Part shown: piece by piece, positions 1 through 6,961 of the stretch
Layout: each line of letters opens with the position of its first letter
Position numbering within the stretch: the stretch's first letter is position 1
Origin: Candidatus Edwardsbacteria bacterium
GTDB taxonomy: Bacteria; Edwardsbacteria; AC1; EtOH8
Direction of reading: 5' to 3'
Length of the DNA: 42,680 nucleotides
Assembly: GCA_018821925.1 (NCBI GenBank)
Contig: JAHJLF010000009.1
Location: 1 to 42,680 of the forward strand
Program-made: the position numbers and the translations under genes
The notes under the pieces: generated by a model
The model's database searches: none
The model's input: the letters and a program-made list of their open reading frames with translations, nothing else
What the model was told of the DNA's origin: nothing

Positions 1-1
1 C

Positions 2-142
2 GCAGTCATAAACCTGGGGCCGGGCCAAAAGCTTGAGATGTCGGCCGGACAGAATAAGGGCGGGTTGGTGTGCTCCGGCGGTTACTGCCGATACGAGCCG
101 CCGTTTAAGGGATTTAAGACAACCTGGATCTGGAACTTTTAA
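2..142 (+). CDS. C-terminal end of an unidentified protein, possibly an outer-membrane beta-barrel (partial)
   Basis: An open frame enters from the left edge and ends at TAA 140-142, giving about 46 C-terminal residues. The visible tail contains GGLVCSGGYCRYEPPFKGF and finishes on an aromatic residue (WIWNF). A terminal phenylalanine is common in outer-membrane beta-barrels. The Gly-Gly-x-x-Cys-x-Gly-Gly-x-Cys-Arg pattern recalls the C-termini of DUF6029-like barrel proteins, from memory and not verified. The start and most of the gene lie outside the window, so function is not assigned. Confidence 0.5.
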   Translation, partial: AVINLGPGQKLEMSAGQNKGGLVCSGGYCRYEPPFKGFKTTWIWNF

Positions 143-188
143 TGGTTAATTTAGAACCCGCCGCTCGAGGCGGAGGGATTCAATAAGA

Positions 189-213
189 GGGCCCGGCTGA
201 TCGCCGGGCCCTT
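189..213. terminator. Convergent hairpin terminator
   Basis: A perfect 9-bp stem, GGGCCCGGC (189-197) and GCCGGGCCC (203-211), encloses the loop TGATC. It lies between the end of the partial plus-strand gene and the end of the minus-strand MFS gene, so it could serve both. The T-tract is weak on either strand. A smaller hairpin (CCGCC/GGCGG, 158-173) precedes it. Confidence 0.6.
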
Positions 214-218
214 AAAAC

Positions 219-1625
219 TTACTGCAACTGATTCCGTATTTGTTTTATCGTCATTATCCCCGAATCAAGCATCTCGCTGAACCGCTGGGATGATTTGTCG
301 CCCACCATATCCAGCAGGGTCCCCACCGACTGGGCCTGGTCCTCCCTTAGTTTGAGGGCCAGGGGCAGCAACGATATCCGGCAGATGGAGGACAGCACGA
401 AAAGCAGGTGGAAATTGATTATGGTCTGCCCAAAGATTATAAATTTAAAATCGTGCAGGCTGTTGGCCAGCCAGCCTCCGATCAGCGAGGCGGCGAAGAT
501 GGCGAGGCCGGTCACCATGCTCTGGACCGCCAGATAGGCGGTGCGGTTCTCCTCGGGGGCGCTCACCAAAAGCAGATTGAAGGTGGCCAGGGTAAACCCG
601 GGCCAGACCAGGCCGCTGATGAAGGCGTCGATCCATATCGGCAGATAGAAATTAGGGGCGGCAAAAAGCCAAAACAGGGGCAGGGTAAAGATGCCCAGCA
701 TGTTGAAGATCATCACCGGCTTGTTGCCCAAGCGGTCTATGATCCGGCCCCAAACCGGCTGGAAGGCGAAGTTCAGGATCCCGGCGATGATGGAATAGTA
801 GGCGATCACCGCGAAAGGCATATTTAAGTTCTTGATCATGTGGGCGGCGAAGAATGGCCCGGCCACGGCGGTAGCCATTGACCACAGGACGAAGAACAGC
901 AGCAGGCGGCGGAAGTCCCGGTTGGCAAAGGGGAGCCGGAACAACTCCGAAATGGGCAGGGGTTTTTCGCCGGTAAGGGGCGGTTCCCATTGCTTGGATA
1001 GAATGATCCCGGCGATGACGGCGGCAAGGGCGGCCACCCCGAAGATCAGGGCGAAGGCCTGCTGTTGATGGCCCTGGCTGTTCATGACATCGTACAGCTT
1101 CCCGGCGCCGAAATTGGCGGCCATGGTCACCGCACCCAGGATGGTGCTGCGCAGCCCGAAGTAGGAGCCACGTCGTTTCAGCGGCACCAAGTCGGTCATC
1201 CAGGACAGCCAGGCGTTGTTGGCCATGTTGACAGAGGTGTTGGCAACGAATATCACCAGGAAGAATATCAATAATTTCCATCCAGTCAGGACATTGAGGA
1301 AGGGCAGTATGCACAGGGCCGCCCACAGCAGGCGCCCCAGGGTGGCCGCCCATATGGTCAGTTTTTTGCGGTGCCCCAGAAGGCCGACAAGATAGGCGCT
1401 GAATATCGCTCCAACGTTGGATAAGGCGCTGAGGGCGGCCAGCAGGCCCAGGTGGAAATCGTTGGCCCCCAGCATCAGGGCATACCCGGTCACCAGGGCC
1501 CCGATGGTGATGGCGATGTGGACCGAGGCAAAGGAGCCCTCGATGATGGATATCTTCAGGCTCCGGCCGGGTTCTTTGTCCGGCCGGGCCGTAGATTGAG
1601 TTTTTGAATATTTATCTTCAGGCAT
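219..1625 (-). CDS. Major facilitator superfamily transporter
   Basis: This 468-residue, very hydrophobic protein has the size and about twelve membrane segments expected of an MFS transporter in the inner membrane. A hydrophilic N-terminal stretch of about 22 residues precedes the first helix. The loop after helix 2 reads GLLGHRKKLT, matching MFS motif A (G-x-x-x-x-R-K). The equivalent loop in the second half reads GRIIDRLGNKPVM. The substrate cannot be told from sequence. The gene stands alone on the minus strand, convergent with the upstream partial gene and divergent from the lipoprotein at 1779. No good Shine-Dalgarno precedes its ATG at 1625-1623. Confidence 0.9.
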   Translation of the reverse strand: MPEDKYSKTQSTARPDKEPGRSLKISIIEGSFASVHIAITIGALVTGYALMLGANDFHLGLLAALSALSNVGAIFSAYLVGLLGHRKKLTIWAATLGRLLWAALCILPFLNVLTGWKLLIFFLVIFVANTSVNMANNAWLSWMTDLVPLKRRGSYFGLRSTILGAVTMAANFGAGKLYDVMNSQGHQQQAFALIFGVAALAAVIAGIILSKQWEPPLTGEKPLPISELFRLPFANRDFRRLLLFFVLWSMATAVAGPFFAAHMIKNLNMPFAVIAYYSIIAGILNFAFQPVWGRIIDRLGNKPVMIFNMLGIFTLPLFWLFAAPNFYLPIWIDAFISGLVWPGFTLATFNLLLVSAPEENRTAYLAVQSMVTGLAIFAASLIGGWLANSLHDFKFIIFGQTIINFHLLFVLSSICRISLLPLALKLREDQAQSVGTLLDMVGDKSSQRFSEMLDSGIMTIKQIRNQLQ

Positions 1626-1715
1626 AACGGGGATAAGGATAATTCATTTATAAGTAAAATGCAAGAGTTGTATAAAAGTCTTTTCATGAAAATGGCGGTT
1701 GGTTCAACTTTATTA

Positions 1716-1744
1716 TTGACAATGGGAATTTATATTGTTAAACT
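1716..1744 (+). promoter_or_regulatory. Predicted sigma70-type promoter for the beta-propeller lipoprotein
   Basis: A perfect -35 box TTGACA (1716-1721) is followed after 17 bp by TAAACT (1739-1744), a 4/6 match to TATAAT. Transcription would start near 1751, leaving a 5' UTR of about 28 nt before ATG 1779. The -10 element is weak, so this is a moderate call. Confidence 0.45.
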
Positions 1745-1778
1745 AACATATAGATATTAGCTATAGAATAATACTATA

Positions 1779-2714
1779 ATGAAAACATACATTCAATCAA
1801 TATTGATTTTTTTGCTGGTTGCCGGCATGGGGTGCAGTAAGGAAGAACCCGTCGAACCAAAGCCAGACCCGTTGCCGGTAAACCCGCCGCATGGTGTATA
1901 TCATTATTGGCCCAGTTGGTCGCCTGATGGTAGTAGAATACTTTTTGATAACCATGATGGCGATACTTACCCAGATTCCATGGGTTTATGGACTGTAAAG
2001 CCTGATGGCAGTGAGATGCAGCCATTTTTTATAACAGCAGACAACCCAGAATACACTTTGTTTTGCGGAACCGACTGGTCCCCCGACGGACAGTGGATAG
2101 TAGCTTCATTGAATTTGGATATTTATAAAATAAAAGCCAACGGAGATAGTTTGATTAGGCTGACAAATATGGGTTTATGTTCATATCCAGCTTGGAGCAA
2201 GGATGGAAATAATATCGCATTTTATAAAGGCATAGATTCAAGCGGTATATGGGTAATGGATAAGGATGGTAATTCGCAAAGAAGAATTGCCCCTTATTAT
2301 GAAAGCCCTGCTTGGATCGATAACCAAACAGTACTAGGACTGGTTTACAGTAATGACCCTTCTTACACATATTATTTTTATTATTTGAAAAAAATAGATA
2401 TTTTTACATGCGATACAACATTAATTGATACCATATATGGAAGAACACAAAATCCCATGTATTCATCAGATGGTAATACCATAGCTGTCCAGTGCCAAAA
2501 ATATTTACGCTTATCGCAGATATATACCATCAGCGCATCTGGGGGCAATCACAAGAATCTGATGGGCGACCCCAGCATTTGTGATAATATCGGCGAATAC
2601 CCACGATGGTCGCCGGATGGGACTAAGATAGTATACAGCAATTGCTGTAGAACTAACGGCAAGCTTTGGATAATGAACGCCGACGGCACCGGCAAATATC
2701 AATTGACATTTTAA
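1779..2714 (+). CDS. Predicted lipoprotein with TolB/PD40-type beta-propeller repeats
   Basis: A 311-residue exported protein. The N-terminus (lysine, hydrophobic stretch, Cys near residue 19 in VAGMGC, then a proline/acid-rich linker) looks like a lipoprotein signal, although the lipobox is not canonical. The body carries repeated W-S-x-D-G motifs: PSWSPDGSRILF, TDWSPDGQWIVA, PAWSKDGNNIAF, MYSSDGNTIAV and PRWSPDGTKIVY. These are the PD40/WD40-like blades of TolB-type propellers. Phrases such as LWIMNADGTGKYQLTF are typical of the family. The role is probably binding or scaffolding at the cell envelope, and no enzyme motif is visible. The gene is strikingly AT-rich against GC-rich neighbours. 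It has its own promoter and terminator, so it is monocistronic. Confidence 0.82.
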   Translation: MKTYIQSILIFLLVAGMGCSKEEPVEPKPDPLPVNPPHGVYHYWPSWSPDGSRILFDNHDGDTYPDSMGLWTVKPDGSEMQPFFITADNPEYTLFCGTDWSPDGQWIVASLNLDIYKIKANGDSLIRLTNMGLCSYPAWSKDGNNIAFYKGIDSSGIWVMDKDGNSQRRIAPYYESPAWIDNQTVLGLVYSNDPSYTYYFYYLKKIDIFTCDTTLIDTIYGRTQNPMYSSDGNTIAVQCQKYLRLSQIYTISASGGNHKNLMGDPSICDNIGEYPRWSPDGTKIVYSNCCRTNGKLWIMNADGTGKYQLTF

Positions 2715-2733
2715 AATAATGGTTACTATCTGA

Positions 2734-2756
2734 GGCGGCGAATAGCCGCCTTTTTT
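2734..2756 (+). terminator. Rho-independent terminator after the propeller lipoprotein
   Basis: Stem GGCGGC (2734-2739) pairs with GCCGCC (2745-2750) around loop GAATA and is followed by six T. It lies 20 nt after the stop codon and directly upstream of the mtaB promoter. Confidence 0.85.
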
Positions 2757-2762
2757 AGTTAT

Positions 2763-2791
2763 TTGCATTTATCCGCCCGATGTAATATAAT
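2763..2791 (+). promoter_or_regulatory. Promoter of mtaB-miaB, implying a leaderless mRNA
   Basis: TTGCAT (2763-2768), a 17-bp spacer and a perfect TATAAT (2786-2791) precede ATG 2800 by only 8 nt. Transcription would start at about 2798-2800, at or next to the start codon. No Shine-Dalgarno is visible, consistent with leaderless translation. Confidence 0.75.
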
Positions 2792-2799
2792 TCACCGTT

Positions 2800-4059
2800 A
2801 TGTCAGAAATTTCATTTCAAATAACCACCTTCGGTTGCAAGGCCAACCAATACGATTCCCAGCTTTGGAGGACCACCCTGGAGGGTGCCGGTCTGCGCTA
2901 TGATGAGGACAAAGCTGATCTTTATCTGGTCAACACTTGCTCGGTGACCTTGTCTGCCGAACAGCAGGCCCGACAGACAGTCAGGAAAATCATTCGCAAT
3001 AATCCGTCAGCCAAAAGCATCATCATCGGCTGTTACGGACAGCTATCGGCAGAGACCCTTTCCAGAATAGACGGGGTGGGACTGGTGTTGGGGCGACACA
3101 GCAGTGAAGCCGCCGGTCAGTTGCTGAACTGGCTGGGGATCGGCCAAGACAAAGTGCCTTCCAGGATAAAAACATTCCATGGGCACACCCGGGCCTTCAT
3201 CAAGGTCCAGGACGGATGCAATCATCGTTGCAGCTATTGCATTGTGCCGCTGGCCCGGGGGGCTTCCCGTAGCCGTCCGCTGGACGAGATATTATCCGAA
3301 GCCCAAAACCTGACCGCCTCTGGCCACCGCGAATTAGTGGTCACCGGTATCCGGCTGGGGGATTTCAAGCCATCTTTGGGCATCCTGCTGAGATCGTTAA
3401 AAGATATTCCCGGCCTGGATCGGATACGTTTGAGCTCCCTGGAGCCCGACGACCTGAGCGACGACTTGATAGAGACCATGCAGGGCATACCGCTGTTGGC
3501 CAGACATCTTCACCTGCCGCTGCAGAGCGGATGTGATAGCATTCTAAAGAAAATGAACCGGCCATACAGCGTTGCCTATTACCGGGAACTAATGGACAAA
3601 TTAAGGCGGGCCATGCCGGGCATCACCATCGGATCGGATATCATCGTGGGCTTTCCCGGTGAGACCGAGGAACATTTCGGCCAGAGCGTCCGCAACATAA
3701 AAGAGATGGGGTTTACCCATCTGCATATTTTTACCTATTCCAAGAGGCCCGGCACCAAGGCCGCCCTGATGGCCGGGCAGATTCCCGAGGATATCAAGAA
3801 GGAGCGGCTGCACCGCCTGAAGGATATTCACGAAAACCTGCAGCAGGAATATTTATCCGGGCTGGCGGGGAAGTCCGAGCTGGTGCTGGTGGAGTCATCG
3901 GACAGGGGGCTGTGGTCCGGTTTCGGTGAGCACTATCACAAAGTGTATTTCAGGACGGACCGGGACATGAAGAACAAAATGGTTAGGGTAAGATTATCGG
4001 AGCCTTATGAACAGGGGCTGATGGCAGAGCCGATAGAGGGGTTGGATAATCCTAAATAA
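2800..4059 (+). CDS. mtaB: tRNA (N6-L-threonylcarbamoyladenosine37-C2) methylthiotransferase MtaB
   Basis: A 419-residue radical SAM methylthiotransferase that converts t6A37 to ms2t6A37 in tRNAs reading ANN codons. The N-terminal MTTase domain has its three cluster cysteines at C13 (FGCKANQYDS), C47 (NTCSVT) and C78 (GCYGQ). The radical SAM motif is C140-x3-C144-x2-C147 (DGCNHRCSYCIV). A TRAM-like C-terminal region follows. The wording FGCKANQYDS, as opposed to the YGCQMN of MiaB, points to the MtaB/eukaryotic CDKAL1 branch. Its stop codon overlaps the miaB start by one base (TAATG), so the two are probably translationally coupled. No ribosome-binding site precedes the ATG. Confidence 0.93.
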   Translation: MSEISFQITTFGCKANQYDSQLWRTTLEGAGLRYDEDKADLYLVNTCSVTLSAEQQARQTVRKIIRNNPSAKSIIIGCYGQLSAETLSRIDGVGLVLGRHSSEAAGQLLNWLGIGQDKVPSRIKTFHGHTRAFIKVQDGCNHRCSYCIVPLARGASRSRPLDEILSEAQNLTASGHRELVVTGIRLGDFKPSLGILLRSLKDIPGLDRIRLSSLEPDDLSDDLIETMQGIPLLARHLHLPLQSGCDSILKKMNRPYSVAYYRELMDKLRRAMPGITIGSDIIVGFPGETEEHFGQSVRNIKEMGFTHLHIFTYSKRPGTKAALMAGQIPEDIKKERLHRLKDIHENLQQEYLSGLAGKSELVLVESSDRGLWSGFGEHYHKVYFRTDRDMKNKMVRVRLSEPYEQGLMAEPIEGLDNPK

Positions 4060-5366
4060 TGTTGAATCTGATATATTACATAGAGACCTACGGCTGCCAG
4101 ATGAATCTTTACGATTCGGCGGCGGTAAGGACCCTGCTGGACCAGGCCGGCTGCCGGGAGACGGAGGATCCGGAGCAGGCCCAGCTGATGGTGATCAACA
4201 GCTGTGCGGTCAGGGGACATGCCGAGGAGCGGGTGCTGGGGCGTATAGGCGAACTCAAGTCCTGGAAAAAGGGGAAACCGGGCCGGATGATGGTGCTGAT
4301 GGGCTGCGTGGGGCAGGAGAACGGAGAAAGCCTGCTGGAACGCTATTCTCAATTGGATCTGGTATTGGGGACCGAACGGTTCCAGGAGATAGCCGGGCAT
4401 CTTGATAATTACTTGAAGAACGGACAGCGGCAGGCCCTGACCTCCCTGGAGGAAAGAGGCGGTGAGGGAAGTATAATACCATCATTCGAAAAGCAGGTCT
4501 GCGCCTTTTTAGCGGTGATGCGGGGCTGCGACAATTTCTGCAGTTACTGCATAGTACCCTATGTCAGGGGGCGGGAGTATTCCCGCCCGTCCGGCGACAT
4601 CCTCGGCGAAATAAGATGCCTGGCCGAGGGGGGCATCAGGGAGATCACTCTGGTTGGCCAGAACGTGAATTCCTACCACTCCGATGGTGCTGACTTCCCC
4701 GACCTGTTGGCCCAAGCGGCCGATGTTCCGGGGATAGAGAGGATACGCTTCATTACCTCCCATCCCAAGGACTGCGGTAATAAACTGCTGGAGACCATGG
4801 CCGGACATCAAAAGATCTGCCGGCACCTGCACCTGCCACTGCAGTCTGGCAGCGACCGGGTCCTGGGCCTTATGAATCGCAAATATACCCTGGAGCAATA
4901 CCGGGAGATTGTCATTTCCGCCCGGAAGCTGATGCCCGAGCTGGCGCTGACCAGCGACCTGATTGCCGGGTTCCCCGGCGAGTCCGAAGAAGATTTCCAA
5001 ATGACCCTGGCTGTCATGCGGGATATCCGATTCGACTCGGCCTTCACCTACAAGTATTCCATACGACCCGGCACCAAGGCGGCCCAGATGCCGGGGCAAC
5101 TGGCCGAAGATGTCAGGCAGGATCGCCTGGCAAGGATGATATCGCTCCAGCAGAAAATTTCGCTGGAATCCAACCAGGCCGATATCGGCAAAACTTTAAC
5201 GGTGCTGGTGGAAAAAGCCGTCCCCAAAAGGGGGCAGATGAGGGGGCGCAGCCCCGGGAACAAGCCGGTGGCCTTTGACTGCGCATCGGGCGTCAGTCCC
5301 GGGGATGTAGTCAAAGTAAGAGTAAATAAGGCCACCCAGTCCACCCTGACCGGCTCGATGCTGTAA
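4059..5366 (+). CDS. miaB: tRNA-2-methylthio-N6-dimethylallyladenosine synthase MiaB
   Basis: A 435-residue radical SAM enzyme that adds the methylthio group to i6A37 of tRNAs reading UNN codons. The N-terminal domain has C13 (YGCQMNLYDS), C49 (NSCAVR) and C83 (GCVGQ). The radical SAM motif is C157-x3-C161-x2-C164 (RGCDNFCSYCIVPYVRGRE), and a C-terminal TRAM domain spans roughly residues 372-435. YGCQMN and PYVRGRE are classic MiaB signatures. It is the second gene of a two-gene unit with mtaB, so one transcript encodes both ms2-modification enzymes. A terminator hairpin starts inside its stop codon. Confidence 0.95.
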   Translation: MLNLIYYIETYGCQMNLYDSAAVRTLLDQAGCRETEDPEQAQLMVINSCAVRGHAEERVLGRIGELKSWKKGKPGRMMVLMGCVGQENGESLLERYSQLDLVLGTERFQEIAGHLDNYLKNGQRQALTSLEERGGEGSIIPSFEKQVCAFLAVMRGCDNFCSYCIVPYVRGREYSRPSGDILGEIRCLAEGGIREITLVGQNVNSYHSDGADFPDLLAQAADVPGIERIRFITSHPKDCGNKLLETMAGHQKICRHLHLPLQSGSDRVLGLMNRKYTLEQYREIVISARKLMPELALTSDLIAGFPGESEEDFQMTLAVMRDIRFDSAFTYKYSIRPGTKAAQMPGQLAEDVRQDRLARMISLQQKISLESNQADIGKTLTVLVEKAVPKRGQMRGRSPGNKPVAFDCASGVSPGDVVKVRVNKATQSTLTGSML

Positions 5367-5401
5367 CTGTCCTTGAGTTAAATATTTAAGGACAGTTTTT
5401 T
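5365..5401 (+). terminator. Rho-independent terminator overlapping the miaB stop codon
   Basis: AACTGTCCTT (5365-5374) pairs perfectly with AAGGACAGTT (5388-5397) across a 13-nt AT-rich loop and is followed by T residues. The stem starts at the last two bases of the miaB TAA. The -35 box of the next promoter begins two bases after it ends. Confidence 0.85.
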
Positions 5402-5402
5402 G

Positions 5403-5431
5403 TTGAATTTATTCCCTTAATGCGCTAAAAT
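5403..5431 (+). promoter_or_regulatory. Promoter of the 5.4-12.9 kb operon, implying a leaderless mRNA
   Basis: TTGAAT (5403-5408), a 17-bp spacer and TAAAAT (5426-5431) precede ATG 5440 by 8 nt, the same geometry as the mtaB promoter. The predicted start point (about 5438-5440) coincides with the ATG, and no Shine-Dalgarno is present. Confidence 0.7.
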
Positions 5432-5439
5432 AAACAACT

Positions 5440-5904
5440 ATGGATAAAAGAAAATACACCCTTTTGTGGTTGTTGCCATTAGTGGCGATGACCCTGGCCT
5501 TCATTTTATCTTTTGAAGGCTGCACACCTAAACCGACCGAGGCTCCGACCACTACGGTGATTACCGGGACGGGGCAAATGTCCGTTTCTCCCGATAGTAC
5601 AAGAAATACGTATTACTTCCAAAGTGGTGGTCTAAGTTATGGGAAAATTTATTTAAACTATGGTATCCCACTTCTTCTTGAAGGGGCTAACGGTATCATT
5701 AGTGGTTCCGGTTCAGTTGCCCCAGATACGGGGTATTTCCTAACTTCTGGTGTTATTGACGCACAAAGCTATTTCGTAAGAACAGATAAAATAATACACT
5801 ACTGTAAATTAACTGTTACGGGAACAAGTCAACAGTCATCCTATTATATCGTAAGTTTCCAGTGGGTGCTTCAGACCGAGGCCAATAACCGCAATCTTTA
5901 TTAA
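5440..5904 (+). CDS. Small exported protein, probable lipoprotein, function unknown
   Basis: A 154-residue protein with a lysine/arginine-rich start, a hydrophobic stretch (LLWLLPLVAMTLAFILSF) and a cysteine at about residue 28 (EGC) followed by a Pro/Thr-rich linker. This is the layout of a lipoprotein, although the -3 to -1 positions are not canonical. The rest is rich in Ser, Thr, Tyr and Gly with short alternating strands, suggesting a small beta-domain. No family is recognised. It is AT-rich compared with the mutS genes downstream. It ends 6 nt before the TPR/SPOR gene and is the first gene of that operon. Confidence 0.65.
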   Translation: MDKRKYTLLWLLPLVAMTLAFILSFEGCTPKPTEAPTTTVITGTGQMSVSPDSTRNTYYFQSGGLSYGKIYLNYGIPLLLEGANGIISGSGSVAPDTGYFLTSGVIDAQSYFVRTDKIIHYCKLTVTGTSQQSSYYIVSFQWVLQTEANNRNLY

Positions 5905-5910
5905 CATTGA

Positions 5911-6960
5911 ATGCCATATAAAGGTCATGACATAAAGCGGATATTTGGTCCGGCAGCGAGATCGGCCTGGCCATTGATCGTGTTCCTGTTGTTGAACAGC
6001 TCTTTTTGCTTCGGGATCAGCGAGGAGAAGGAATACGAAGCGGCCTGGCAGTTGTGCCAAGCCGGGAAATATCCCGAGGCCACCGAGGCTTATAAAAAAT
6101 ATCTTTCCCGCCATCCCCGGGGAAAGTTCATTCCCGAGGCCAGGTTCACCCTGGCCCGTATCGAGACCAGCGGAAACAATGCCTTCGGCCATTACCAGTT
6201 CATCCTGGACAACTACCCCGCCCATTCATTGGCTTCTCAGGCCTCTTACGCTACGGCCCAATACCTGCAGAACGTGGGTTCGGTCGCCCAGGCCAGGGAG
6301 CGGTATCTCTACACCTATTCGCGGTACGGCAGCACCCCGGCCGGCAGGGAAAGCCTGTCCAAGCTGGCTTTGATGGCCCTGGGCAATGACAGCCTGAGCA
6401 AAGCCGAGGCCTATGTCAACGCCTATCTGGATCAGTATCCCCGGGCCCCGGGAGGGGCCGCCCTGCTGAATGCCCTGGCCGGGTACTGGCAGAAAAAAGG
6501 CGATATTGCCAGGGCCAAGGAGTACTGGAGGAGGATCATGGATCTTTTCCCCGGGACTCCGGAATCCGGCAGCGCCCGGGAATATCTGATAGCCGCCCTG
6601 ACCCAGGAAAACCAGGACGACGAGAGCCTTTCGGAGACCGGGCCCGAGAATAATTCGCCCAGCCCGGCCGAAATTACCCAGCCCCAAACGGCCGATCAGC
6701 CGCCGGCTCCGGAGGAACCTGCTCCTCTCAGCTTTTATTACCTGCAGATCGGAGCCTACAATAACAAGGCGATCATGGATGGCTGGGCCAAAAAAGTGAG
6801 GGCCGAAGGCTTTGACACCGTAGTGGAGGAGGTCAGGGAAGGCAAGAACACGATATACAAATTGCAGGCCGGCCCTTATGAAAATTCATCCGAGTTGAAA
6901 AAAGCCCAGCAGGCCCTGAAAGAAAAATTCGGACTGAAAACGATGGTGGTCGAAAGGTGA
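5911..6960 (+). CDS. Periplasmic TPR and SPOR domain protein
   Basis: A 349-residue protein. An N-terminal hydrophobic segment (about residues 19-34) is a signal peptide or anchor. Helical TPR/YbgF-like repeats follow from about residue 40 to 225, with phrases such as YPEATEAYKKYLSRHP and AKEYWRRIMDLFPGTPES. A Pro/Glu/Ala-rich linker spans about 230-272. The C-terminal SPOR domain begins FYYLQIGAYNNKA and includes YKLQAGPYENSSE. SPOR domains bind denuded peptidoglycan, often at division septa, so a cell-wall or division role is likely. It lies between a small exported protein and mutS, 1 nt before the mutS start. Confidence 0.82.
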   Translation: MPYKGHDIKRIFGPAARSAWPLIVFLLLNSSFCFGISEEKEYEAAWQLCQAGKYPEATEAYKKYLSRHPRGKFIPEARFTLARIETSGNNAFGHYQFILDNYPAHSLASQASYATAQYLQNVGSVAQARERYLYTYSRYGSTPAGRESLSKLALMALGNDSLSKAEAYVNAYLDQYPRAPGGAALLNALAGYWQKKGDIARAKEYWRRIMDLFPGTPESGSAREYLIAALTQENQDDESLSETGPENNSPSPAEITQPQTADQPPAPEEPAPLSFYYLQIGAYNNKAIMDGWAKKVRAEGFDTVVEEVREGKNTIYKLQAGPYENSSELKKAQQALKEKFGLKTMVVER

Positions 6961-6961
6961 T

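Noticed and set aside
652-1353. 233-codon minus-strand frame inside the MFS gene
   Set aside because: It lies on the same strand as the MFS gene but in another frame. It has no recognisable motif, whereas the MFS frame shows clear membrane helices.
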